The position numbers and the translations under genes were made by a program. From Oehlia diaphana (lineage: Eukaryota > Glomeromycota > Glomeromycetes > Glomerales > Glomeraceae), in NCBI GenBank assembly GCA_003833135.1, contig QZLH01000431.1, positions 36,173 through 87,920 on the forward strand: a stretch of DNA of 51,748 bases, in the 5' to 3' direction. This document shows positions 1 to 10,200 of the stretch, in pieces. The notes beneath the pieces were generated by a model. That model saw only the letters and a program-made list of their open reading frames with translations. It made no database searches and had not been told where the DNA came from. Numbering within the stretch: the first letter of the stretch is position 1; the number at the start of each line of letters is the position of its first letter.

Positions 1-495
1 TATTTGAATCAATCTTCCATTACTTCTTCAATATTAGATTCACGCTACAAAACCACATTATTTAGTCATAATGATATAACTGAAATTATTAGTAAATTAT
101 AAGAATTATATTTGTCATATTTACCCTTAAATAATCAAACCATACCATCAGCACCAGCACGATCATCTCGTGATTATTTCCTTAATTTACTTAATCCAAA
201 TAATATTCGTCAAGAAGTATCGCATGATGAATTAGATCGATATTTAAATTCTCCAGTAGATAGTAATACAGGTTCTTTAATTTGGTGGAAAACTTATGAA
301 AAGGATTATCCAGTACTATCTCAAATAGCTAAGGATTATTTAACAATCCAAGCAACGTCGGTTCTATCAGAAAGGGCATTTTCAATTTCAGGATTAACTA
401 TTTCAAAAACTAGAAATAGGTTAGATCCTGAAATGGCAAGGGCAATTATATGCATGAAAAATTGGATATCAGAAAAAGAAAGAATGGAAAATTGA
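1..495 (+). pseudogene. hAT transposase, C-terminal part, broken
   Basis: Reading frame 1 is open from the window edge and encodes the end of an hAT-superfamily transposase. An early stretch resembles the ILDxRYK motif before the dimerisation domain. The last about 85 residues match the hAT C-terminal dimerisation domain: WWKTYEKDYPVLSQIAKDYL, then ATSVLSERAFS, and R-NRLDPEMARAIICMKNW. An in-frame TAA at 100-102 interrupts the reading, so the copy is probably dead. It ends at TGA 493-495. The 5' part lies outside the window. Family assignment is from motif recognition. The stop codon is seen directly. Confidence 0.85.
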
Positions 496-796
496 ATCAA
501 TATTTGCAATATGTCTTTTTTTTTTTTTCTTTTTTTTACATTATGTGAAATTTTGTTGGTAATTTTTTTTCTTATAATAAAAAATTTTTTGACGTACGAT
601 ATATTTAAATTCATGATCTGCATTACACAATTTTGTATAAAATACTATACTATAAATATCTGGTCTAAACTTCGGTCTAAACTTCGGTCTAAACTTCAGT
701 TCAAACTCTGGTTCTAAACCTATAACGATTCGGTTTTGTACTCAAACCACCAGTTTTTGGACCGAAAACCGGATGGACCGAACCGTTAACATCCTG
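496..796 (+). mobile_element. 3' terminal region of the hAT element
   Basis: After the transposase stop the sequence runs through T-rich DNA and a 12-bp tandem repeat to an apparent terminal inverted repeat ending ACCGTTAACATCCTG at 796. Its reverse complement, CAGGATGTTAACGGT, has the look of an hAT terminus (CAGG-ATG start). The left terminus lies outside the window, so the paired inverted repeat and the 8-bp target duplication cannot be checked. The 3' boundary is inferred from this motif and from the start of another element at 797. Confidence 0.6.
662..697. repeat. Three perfect 12-bp tandem repeats
   Basis: GGTCTAAACTTC occurs three times without a mismatch, followed by two degenerate copies to about 720. 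Subterminal tandem repeats of this kind are typical transposase-binding regions near hAT ends, and this fits the position just inside the inferred terminus. Confidence 0.85.
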
Positions 797-1016
797 CACT
801 GACAAAAATTTTACAGTCACGTGACTGCAATTTATTCTTCACAACCGTCACACCCCACCGCGTTTCCACTTTTTATATTTATCTGAGGGACTTGGTTTTT
901 TTCGAGTAGGTAAAAAACATATTCGTCACCCCTTATTCGTCACTGTTTATTTTCACATGTTAGTGCATAACGCCGTAATGCAGGCCAATCACGTGACTGC
1001 GAAATTTTTGTCGGTG
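797..1016. mobile_element. Short inverted-repeat element (MITE-like)
   Basis: The left arm 797-824 and the reverse complement of 989-1016 agree at 25 of 28 positions. Both read CAC(T/C)GACAAAAATTT..CAGTCACGTGA. Each arm ends inwardly in the self-palindromic GTCACGTGAC or a near match. The 220-bp interior has no coding potential. No clear target duplication is visible outside the arms, so the exact ends and family remain open. The GC-richer stretch with GGTCTGGACCCCC at 1,024-1,070 follows it and may belong to the same insertion. Confidence 0.6.
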
Positions 1017-1203
1017 TCACTGGGTCTGGACCCCCAGGTCTAGGATAAGAAGCCTGAACCCCCCCAGGTTAAGTTTTCTCATAAGAAATAAAATCACAAT
1101 AGTTACTAATGTTATTAAATTATCACATGATATTGATAATTCTGGCCAAAAAAAGCGTTGTTCACTAGTAAAGAAGTGCTGAAATGGATCATTTTTTAAT
1201 AAA

Positions 1204-3084
1204 ATGAAATTCTCCGAGATTAATTTAAAAAGTGGATCAAATCGTTTAGAGGGAGAAGACGATAAAAATTTCCAAGATTTGCTTAAAGCTTGTCGTAGTG
1301 GTGATTTAGAACGAGTTGAAAGGTTATTAAAGCTTACTAGCTACATCCTCTTCATTTAACTGCAAGTTTCATTGCTAAATTGGTTCTTTATTTAATCAAT
1401 TGTCATATTAAGCTTGGTTAGAAATTTTGCAACGCCAATTAATAGAACCGATTTTTGGCAGTGTTCTCCCCTATTTCTCGCTTGTCTATGGTAAATATAT
1501 GTAATATTATAGTTAGCTGATTTATACCTGTTAAAGGACAAAGTAATAACCTTTAAATTTTATTTTTAGTGGACATTATGATAGTAAGTTAGTTATACTT
1601 TACATTCCACTTTGTTGCGAATTAAACTCACATTTTCTGGAATATTAGTTGTGAAATTCTTACTTGAAAATGGAGCACGATGTGAGCGAAATACTTTTGA
1701 AGGGGAACGGTAAGCCTACTACCAATATATCTAAAAAACTTCTCTTTAATTTACCGAATTATTTATTTTTAGTTGCATATATGGAGCATTGACATTAAAA
1801 ATACGACAACTTTTATCAAGTTATAAGTATACTAAAGCAGTTGACGAAATTTTGCCTTATCGTAAATTCTTTTCCCAACTGTTAGAACGACCTTTTGAAA
1901 CTTTTAGTGATGTTACTTTCAAATTTTTTGTCTCAGCCGATTTAGCCAAACCTGTAGAAATTCCGGCTCATAGATTTGTTCTATACGCTCGATCAACATT
2001 CTTTGCAAGTAATTTTCAGACGATTTGGCGTTCATGTAAAATAATTGAAATTCGGGAGATACAAATTCATCCAATATGTTTTCGTGAAATGTTGAGATAT
2101 CTTTATACTGGGGAAGTTGTTTCGATATCAGATGATTTAATGAATAACATGATACAATTATGTAATTATGTCCGTCTAGATAATTTAGTTAAACGATATG
2201 AAGACGTAAAAAATGTTAAAAATGTTCAGGAACGGAATAAAATGGAACTTCAACAGATTCAGCAGGATTTTACTAATTTCCTTAAAAATGGCATACTAGG
2301 AGGAAAACAATATTTTTACGATTATTCAGACAAAGGTTGTAGCATACAAAGTGGAATAAATGGAGTCGGATGTAACAATACAGAACCAAAATTCATAGGA
2401 CCTCAACAATTTGCTCAACATGATGTTTGTATTAGAGTGGAAGATGAAATTCTCCCCTGTCATAAAGCAGTTTTCACTGGACGCAGTGAATATTTCAATG
2501 CCATGTTTAATGGGCCATTTGCTAAATCAATAATGAAACAACCTATAGTTACAGTTTCTGATCTTTCTCCTGGAATATTTGCTTTAATTCTAGAGTTTAT
2601 ATATACAGACAAGTGTGATATACCGGATTCAGCGGCATATGAAGTATTAATAAAGGCTGATATGTTTTTACTTGATAAACTGAAATCCCTTGCATCTATT
2701 GTATTAACATCTTCATCCGAACCACTCGAAGATATTTACGTACTTATGCGTACGGCTATTGACTTGAATATTGAGAGATTAGAACGCTGGTGTTCTCGTT
2801 GGTTTGCTGAACATTTAAGTGAAGTTTTAGAAGATCAAAGATTTTTGGATTTAATTTATGAATCTGCTCATTCTATTCAAAAAAGACAAGAAACTGATAC
2901 TATCCCTTTAGTCGATGATTTAAGATATTGGTTATCTAAAAAAAATAGTGTATTGGAAGAAGATATTGATAAAAAAAGTGGTAAAGTACGAGAAGATGAG
3001 GACATTACCGCTTGGGAAACAGAATACAATTCAAGTTTGGAAAAAATCGATCAAATTTTATTAAAATTAAATTTAGACGCTTAA
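1204..3084 (+). CDS. Ankyrin repeat and double BTB protein, ABTB1/Btb3-like
   Basis: Five exons are proposed: 1204-1331, 1422-1490, 1570-1583, 1649-1709 and 1773-3084, giving 527 residues. Order: ankyrin repeats (about 18-95, with LLKACRSGDLERVERLLK and HYDIVKFLLENGA), a first BTB (about 120-235, DVTFKFFVSA...HRFVLYARS), a second BTB (about 300-410, HDVCIRVEDEILPCHKAVF), and a helical C-terminus. This matches the ABTB1/BPOZ layout. Members act as adaptors in cullin-3-type ubiquitination or in translation-factor handling. Oddities: exon 3 is only 14 nt, and intron 1 needs a GC-AG junction (GCTTAC donor at 1332) to keep the frame. The last four exons are secure; the exon 1 junction is less so. 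The start is the first ATG in frame. Confidence 0.85.
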
Positions 3085-3192
3085 TTATTTATTTCAACAT
3101 ATGTTTTGCAACCACACTCGTCGTCTATCAACATCACTTTGAAAAATGAACTCAATTAACTTATAATGTGCGAATAAATCACTTCCAAAATT

Positions 3193-4842
3193 TCAAGGAA
3201 TACGGCTTTTAAATAATGTATATCGGTCAATATTATCCAACGTTACTTCTGGTTTTTTTAGATTGTCATTTGAATTTTCAAGGATTTGACTTTTAGTTTC
3301 TCTTTCTTCCTTTTCTGCAAGAACATGTTCTTCAAATTTTTTAGCTTGCGCTCTCTCTTCTACTTCACGCGTTTCCATACTAGCATATCTTCTATGAGCA
3401 AATCCAAGTAAATTTATTCCAACTAGTAATTTTAATAATATCAACATAACATACGCTAAAATCCCGCATAAAATCCATACAATAGGAGGTTGTGTAGCAA
3501 CATTAACAATTGGCATATTTTTTGGATCATCTTCCATATCTTGTATCAAATCATAAATCATTGAAACAGTTTGTAAAGTCATACTAATCGTAAAACATGT
3601 CAATGGGAATGCAGCAAATCCGATCCGACGAGAAACCATTGGTGACTGATCAACAATTTTTTGTGGTCTAAAATTGTTATTCATTCCATCAGAATTTCTC
3701 GTTGGATTCCCAATTACTAGATCCTTTGATAGTACGTCGATGTATCTATCATAGATACTCGTTCGAATATGATTAAATTTTGTAATAAATGCATGTTTTA
3801 ACCAATCAACCAACAATTCAGACAACAATACAAATAATACTGGAGTCATTAATGTCTCAACAGTAGTCATTGCCGGAAATAATGGAATGAATGATGCGGG
3901 TAATATGGAAAATGGTGAAGGTGGAGATCCCGACAATTCAATCAAGTTACGAACAGTTATCACTGATAAAAAAATGGCCAATTGGAACCGTTCAACTATA
4001 TCAGCACAACTTAGTTGAAATAAATTCTCTTTTTCGAACCTTTTAAACACAGATCCTTTAATTTCAATGAATTGATTTGATAATAATAAAGTCAATAAAG
4101 CATTTGAGTAAGAGTTGATTGCTACGTTAAGAGTAATGGATTGATAAAATAAAACTATTGAATGTGTAAGGATATAAACTAATGCCAAAATGAAAAATTT
4201 AATTGTTCTCCAATTTGGATTATTATTACTATTGTCAGAATCATCCTTTCTTTTCCCAAGTGTTGATTTAGAAAATAGAGAATCAAGGATATCTCCACCA
4301 AAAGAACAACAAAGTCGATCAAAAATTTCAAGAACGTTAAAGATAACGTATAATTTAATAACAGATTGTCCACGGATTATATGATATATTCGTGATGCAT
4401 CTACATTTTGAAGTACTGTACAAACCAAAATTATAAGTAAACCTTTAAGTAAATCACATTTCTGTGATAAATTTAGTATACTATATCTCCGTTGATTGCT
4501 ATTTTCGTTATTAAAAACTAACACAATGTTCGTGATTAATGAATAAAAAGAAAATATTACACGTAAAGGGAGAATGGTGAGTGTATATAAAAAAGAATCT
4601 AAACAAATGAAAAATCCGAAAATCATGAGTTTTTCAATTGACCATGGAATACCAAGAAAATTGGTCACCCTTTCTCTTTTAAGTTCTTGTAAAGTATCAA
4701 ATTCAGATGCTGTTAATTCATCTTTGAAATAATCCCATAGAGTAAAAAATGGAACCGGAGATGTATTTTGTGCATTATTAAATTCTTTTTGTTTAGTGGA
4801 TTCATTTTGTGAAGCTGAAAACTCCGGCTTAGTAACTGTCAT
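3193..4842 (-). CDS. TAPT1/Emp65 family membrane protein
   Basis: Single-exon gene of 549 residues. The N-terminal LWDYFKDELTASEFD and the following ERVTNFLGIPWSIEKLM, the many hydrophobic helices (about 70-110, 130-150, 210-260, 285-345, 410-430, 450-475) and the ending DNIDRYTLFKSRIP are the pattern of the TAPT1 (DUF747) family. Yeast Emp65 and human TAPT1 sit in the ER membrane. Emp65 works with SUN-domain Slp1 in protein folding or protection. The tail after the last helix is charged and helical (ERAQAKKFEEHVLAEKEERE). It starts 241 bp from the divergent F-box gene and ends 108 bp from the convergent BTB gene. Confidence 0.9.
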   Translation of the reverse strand: MTVTKPEFSASQNESTKQKEFNNAQNTSPVPFFTLWDYFKDELTASEFDTLQELKRERVTNFLGIPWSIEKLMIFGFFICLDSFLYTLTILPLRVIFSFYSLITNIVLVFNNENSNQRRYSILNLSQKCDLLKGLLIILVCTVLQNVDASRIYHIIRGQSVIKLYVIFNVLEIFDRLCCSFGGDILDSLFSKSTLGKRKDDSDNSNNNPNWRTIKFFILALVYILTHSIVLFYQSITLNVAINSYSNALLTLLLSNQFIEIKGSVFKRFEKENLFQLSCADIVERFQLAIFLSVITVRNLIELSGSPPSPFSILPASFIPLFPAMTTVETLMTPVLFVLLSELLVDWLKHAFITKFNHIRTSIYDRYIDVLSKDLVIGNPTRNSDGMNNNFRPQKIVDQSPMVSRRIGFAAFPLTCFTISMTLQTVSMIYDLIQDMEDDPKNMPIVNVATQPPIVWILCGILAYVMLILLKLLVGINLLGFAHRRYASMETREVEERAQAKKFEEHVLAEKEERETKSQILENSNDNLKKPEVTLDNIDRYTLFKSRIP

Positions 4843-4881
4843 ATTATAATTTCAAATGAAATTTTTTTTTTTATTATTTAT

Positions 4882-4907
4882 TTATCAGTTATCACTTATC
4901 CGTTATC
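4882..4907. promoter_or_regulatory. Four GATA-type sites at exact 7-bp spacing
   Basis: TTATC occurs at 4882, 4889, 4896 and 4903, separated by AG, AC and CG, with AG following. On the minus strand these are four GATAA cores. They lie 40-65 bp upstream of the TAPT1-like start and about 180 bp from the F-box start. Just beyond, at about 4908-4933, is an inverted repeat with arms AGTCGG and CCGACT around ATATCGATAT. Fungal GATA factors bind such cores. The regulatory role is inferred. Confidence 0.5.
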
Positions 4908-5083
4908 AGTCGGAATATCGATATGACCGACTGACAGTTGATTGGACAGTGAATACTCGATAAATTGATCACGTGAATGAACTGAAACAATTTAAAGTGG
5001 GACGCATAACCACCAAATTTCGATTTTGATTCTTTTTCATTCCTTCTCTTCTTTTTTTTTTTAGAAAAGATTTTTTCAAGAAA

Positions 5084-6736
5084 ATGGGATCAGCTCTTTC
5101 TTGTTTAAAACAGTCACAATCACCACCGATACCATCAGTTGTTTTTGAACGTTATTTTTCTTTTAATAGAAATACTGTTACAAGTTTACCACCAGAATGT
5201 TTACGAGAAATTTTTGAATATCTTGAAACAAAAGGTTCACTTTATTCATGTCTTTTAGTCAACAGAAGTTGGTGTAAGGTGGCCACCCCCATTTTATGGA
5301 AAAGCCCTTTCAAACTCTCAAATGGTTTGTCGACTGAATCTACTAAAATAATACAAGTTTATCTCACGTGTCTTAATAGGAAGTCAAAACAATATCTATG
5401 CAATAATGGAGTGATATTACCAAGTAACATAATACAGGGAATTTCTTCACCAATATTTGATTATCCATCTTTCTTGAGGGAATTGAAATTTTCGGATATT
5501 TATAACGGAGTCTCTGATTGGTTTTCTAATGTTATCGGAAATCTTGGAGATGAACAACAGACAACTTTCTTGAAGATTCTTATTACGGAACAATTATTTA
5601 AACTATTTATGAATCAATGCTCAACTTTCGATATAATTTCATTGTCAGACATACCCTACGAAACTCCTACACCTTTGTTACCGTTTTTAACCGGATCTGT
5701 TAATTGTTTTTCTCGTTTAAAAAGCTTTCATTGTGTTAGCAAACACAATAACAAGAGTGAAATTTTTAGAGCAATTTCTCAAGTATCAGAATTTATTGAA
5801 ACGTTAGAAGTTGGAGGTGTTGATCATGATATGGAAGTCAAAGCTTTAGGAGTTCTAATAAGAGCTCAAAAAAAATTAAAAAAATTTAAATACACTTGGG
5901 ATTACCAAACAAAGTATCAAGTTGTATTATCGGATACCCTATGTGCACTTAAATCTCAATCAAAATTTTTAACAACGATTCAATTCGAATATTGCAATTT
6001 TCATCATTGTAATTCTATGGAAGCATTAGCAGATTTTGAAAATCTAGAATATATACAATTTATTCATTGTATATATATTGGAGATAAAATGAATTCTTTT
6101 ACCAATGCAAAATTTCCACGTTTAAAATATGTTGGATTTTATACTAATTATATAGAATCTCCTCGGTATTGGGTATGTCCTGATGATGTAGCCGCATTGA
6201 TTGAAAATTGTCATAATAGTTTGGAACAAGTTTTATTGCCAAGAACTGGAAATTGCACTATATCCTCTCATAAATTAGTAAAAGCTCTTAGATTATGTAG
6301 GAATATTAAGGATTTAAAAATACAAATGGGTGAAGGTGACATTGAAGAATTTTTGGAATTTTTAAAGAATAATGAAAGATTGGAAAAAGCAACTTTAATT
6401 TGTTACGGTGATTCGAATATTGAATATTTCTTTACAAAAACGAATCAATTATGGCCAAATACTTTGTCATCATTAAACCTGAAAGGACAATGGATTATTT
6501 CTCCTGAATATTTAAAGACACTGTTAAAAGAATGTAAATCTTCAATAAAACAATTGGATTTACATTCTTCTCATATAACCGATGATCATGTTGGTGCTGT
6601 AATTGAATACGTTAAAGAAATGAGATCTGCTAAAAAAACAACTTTACATAGCTGTTTAATATCCGGTGAGCGAATGTCTGAAGAAGGAAGACGGAAAGCG
6701 AGAGAATTTGTAAACTTAACAAAAATTTTTTTATAA
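5084..6736 (+). CDS. F-box protein with LRR-like tail
   Basis: Single-exon gene of 550 residues. The F-box lies at about 34-75 (LPPECLREIFEYLE, then SCLLVNRSWCKVATPILW). It is followed by about 450 residues of degenerate leucine-rich repeats typical of fungal F-box proteins, which present substrates to SCF ubiquitin ligases. No substrate can be named. The start MGSALSC fits the N-myristoylation consensus (Gly2, Ser6) with a possible palmitoylated Cys7, which is unusual for this family and suggests membrane attachment. Glomeromycotina carry large F-box families. This copy has no frame damage. An A-rich run precedes the ATG. Confidence 0.85.
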   Translation: MGSALSCLKQSQSPPIPSVVFERYFSFNRNTVTSLPPECLREIFEYLETKGSLYSCLLVNRSWCKVATPILWKSPFKLSNGLSTESTKIIQVYLTCLNRKSKQYLCNNGVILPSNIIQGISSPIFDYPSFLRELKFSDIYNGVSDWFSNVIGNLGDEQQTTFLKILITEQLFKLFMNQCSTFDIISLSDIPYETPTPLLPFLTGSVNCFSRLKSFHCVSKHNNKSEIFRAISQVSEFIETLEVGGVDHDMEVKALGVLIRAQKKLKKFKYTWDYQTKYQVVLSDTLCALKSQSKFLTTIQFEYCNFHHCNSMEALADFENLEYIQFIHCIYIGDKMNSFTNAKFPRLKYVGFYTNYIESPRYWVCPDDVAALIENCHNSLEQVLLPRTGNCTISSHKLVKALRLCRNIKDLKIQMGEGDIEEFLEFLKNNERLEKATLICYGDSNIEYFFTKTNQLWPNTLSSLNLKGQWIISPEYLKTLLKECKSSIKQLDLHSSHITDDHVGAVIEYVKEMRSAKKTTLHSCLISGERMSEEGRRKAREFVNLTKIFL

Positions 6737-7213
6737 TAGATAACGTTATCCAAGTATAATTTTAAAATTGTTATTTTTTGGGAGGTATACCATTAACAAT
6801 TACAAACATTTTAATTATGGTTTCTAAAAATTTCCCTATTGAATAGAGTTAATATGTAAAATATTAATTGTATGTAGCATTAAATAATAAAAATAATACG
6901 GTATATATATTTTATAATGATAAATAAAGACATTGATGTTTCAAAAGATTTTATGTCATCACTCAGATGGCAGGAAGACAAAATATTTGCCAACAAATCG
7001 GATCTATGTTCCTTTCACACAAATAAAAATTCAACTATTATTATCTACATGTCTTTTACAATAAATGCAGAATATTAAACACAATTAACTGATCGATGAT
7101 CACTTTGTGCCACCAGTGACTTATGCCGTGATGGGTCTGGTAATTTATATTCACGTGAGATTGTAATATCATAAAAACTAAGCTAAACACTGATAATTTA
7201 CTCATGCCTCAGC
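6737..7213. other. Intergenic, promoter of the MAPKKK gene
   Basis: AT-rich, with no coding potential seen. A short out-of-frame ATG at 7204 opens an 8-codon upstream reading frame (MPQHAVGK, then a stop) that overlaps the MAPKKK start at 7214. A small palindrome TGATCGATGATCA lies near 7090. Confidence 0.5.
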
Positions 7214-10200
7214 ATGCTGTCGGTAAATAATCAGAGACGTCCTTCAGTTGGCACTAATGTGACTTCTAGTATGGGCGTAAGAAGGCCTTCAGACGGAAAT
7301 GTTCAACCTATAATAAATAATATGAACGACTCAACGTCTAATAATGGTCAAAAAAAAAATCCTACTTCTCCTATTTTAACCGGAAAACCTTCAAATGGTC
7401 ATTTCCCTATAACTGAACCACGTTCACGTTCATCTTCAGTGTCTAGTATGCATTCTTCTGGTAGTTATTTGCTACAAGATATGCCTGGAGTTTACAGTCA
7501 GTTAGGACTTTTGCCAACTTCCTCTTTACAGCGACAAAGTATTTTCCCTGCTGAAATTGACACAGATCTAATAACAAATGAGGCTACTTCCTCAGGACGA
7601 CATCATTCTCCACCTTCCCCTGTAAGCGCAAATGCTGACGGGTCTAATGTTAGCAGTCCAACTAGTGCAGCTGCCTCATTAACTCGTAGAGACCACATAA
7701 CCGGCCATACTCATGATCGAAGTAGATCCGCTTCCTTTGATGGAGAAATTGAACCTTCCGCATGGACATTGGATAGAGTTCTAGAATGGCTTGATGATAA
7801 CTCTTTTAGTGAATATAAAACAATGTTTATTGGTATTAAAATTTTTTATTTTTCCAAATTATTCAAATTATTAATTATATATATATATATAGACGTTTTA
7901 TTTATTAATGGATTTCATTATATTTAGAGAATAATTTAATTGGAGAACAATTTTTTGCTCTTGGTAAATTTAAAACAATTAAGAATATCGTAGAAAGTGG
8001 TGATTCTAATCGTTATAGATTAATAAATGCAATTAGAAAGATTGGTGATGTAAGGCCAAAGCGACAATCATTTTCTAATAAGGTTTAAAATAATTATGTA
8101 TTCATAATTCTTTTTTATGATCTTATCATTATTCTAATCTTGATGATAACTTTATTTAGGGTAATCAACCTGATGTACAAAGTCCGCATTCAGGAGGACA
8201 ATTATCATTATCCAGTTCTATTAATGAACAAAATTCTCCGACAACTCCAACTATTCAGTCAGTGCCTTCACCAACAGAACAAATATCGAAACAAAAATCT
8301 TTAAAATTATCAACAAGCTTTCCTGATTTACGTAGCGTTAAAGGCCCTATAACAAGTCCAGTTATAGGTCCAAGACATTCTTCAATTGGCTGGCAAACTA
8401 AGAGTAATAATTCATCAAATTCTACAATAGTTTCTTCAATAAAAGAAACAGATTCTTCTAATGAAAATACTGCTGCTCTTCCCATGAATAATAATGATAA
8501 ATGGGCAAAATCATCAGTTCATAATAATCCTTCTGTAATACAGAAACAAACATCAGAAGATATTACAAGCCCTCTTTCTCCTAATTCTAATAGGAAAACT
8601 AAAGGAGGTCCTAATTCATCTCTTAAAATAGTAAGAAGTTCATAGTCTAAAGTTTAATGTGATGATTTTAATTAATTTACCTCCTTGGCTGATATATTTT
8701 TTCTTATTATATGCTTAATAGCACGGGGAGACTACAAAAAATATTCAAGTGACTTTTGATAATAAAACTTTCCGTGTGATCGATCTTAGTGGGCGAGAAG
8801 ATCCTTCTACAATTAAGGAAACAATTTTTTCTCAATTGGAAATCCCTCAAATTGAGAGAGAACATTGTTCATTTCATTTGACTGAGATTGGACAAAAAGA
8901 AATTGGTGTGTTACTTTACATGTGTTTTTGTCGTATTTTAAACTAAAAAAAAAAAACTAAAAAAATTTTTTTTAGGCCCCACGATAGATGATGAGACATT
9001 GATCCAAAAATGTAAGAAAGCCGATGTTCGTGGGTCATTAAAACTGTTAATTATGCGAAAACAATTGTCAGATCCTTATTATGGACAAATTCATAATCAA
9101 GGTAAAATAATTTCTGGTGGAGACCAGTCAAATAAATCAAAAATATTGAGACGTACGACCCCTCCAGAAATGTCACCACCACATGTTTCACCGGAGTCAA
9201 ATCATTCATTACCATTCAATAATAACAATGATGAAAGAAAGTATTATAATATTGCTGGCGGATCTAATCCTATAATTCTAGAACGTTGGAAAGCTGAAGG
9301 TCTTAGTCATTTAACAGAAGAATCACAGGATTTTAGTAAATTTAGAGAACCTAAGGATGTATCTTATCAAATATCACATGCGTATTCGTTAGATCATAAA
9401 ACACATTATCGAACGCCTCCCAATTCAAATCACCGTCGTCATGATAGGGAAAATCTTAACTACTCAAATTCATCATCACCACAACACCGTGTAGGTGATG
9501 TTGATTATTCTCTTAATAACGCTCCTTTAAAATCTAGGCCACCTCCTTCATCAAAACATCCAGTTGTTTTACAACCTGCGAACGGTATGATGAATACGAG
9601 ACGTCCTCCGAGTCGAGAAAGTATTATAAGAAATCCAGATAATAATACCCGAAGTCCGCCTCCACCACCAATACCACCAAAACCTAATATTGTAACACAG
9701 AAATCCTTAATGTCAATACACGGAATGTACATGAATCATAACAGCATATCACAACCTCATTTACCCCTCCCTCAAAATCTTTCAATTAATAATCAAGAAT
9801 CAGAACATTATCAGCATCCTATGCATGCGATGGTATCCGAGCCTGATCTTCCCTTAAGGGAACCTCAATTATTCTCGCAACCGGGAAAAGAGTTTAATCG
9901 GCATATAGTTCAAGGGTCTACTAAGGCTCTGTTTCCAGATGATGATGATGAACCCCCATTATGGCCAAAAATTACATTGTCATCTCAATCAAAAAAGGAA
10001 GAAGAATCATTTTGGGCTGAAGAACCTAAACCTTCTACCCAAAACACAATTTCTTCTCTTAATGATGAGGGCTCTCTTTGGGCTGAAACAGCAGAATCAT
10101 TTAAAGATAAAAATACTTCAAATGAAGGATCTTCTTGGAAAGAATCCTCAAAACCTTCACAAACCGATAATTTGTCACATATTAATGATAATGAGCTTCC

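Noticed and set aside
1341..1421. Extra ankyrin repeat read in another frame
   Set aside because: It needs a frameshift and is bounded by stops. Treating it as intron keeps the flanking ankyrin sequence perfectly in frame, although a decayed repeat cannot be excluded.
9505..9732. Glycine-rich minus-strand frame within the MAPKKK gene
   Set aside because: Antisense of the proline-rich linker, which is clearly coding on the plus strand.
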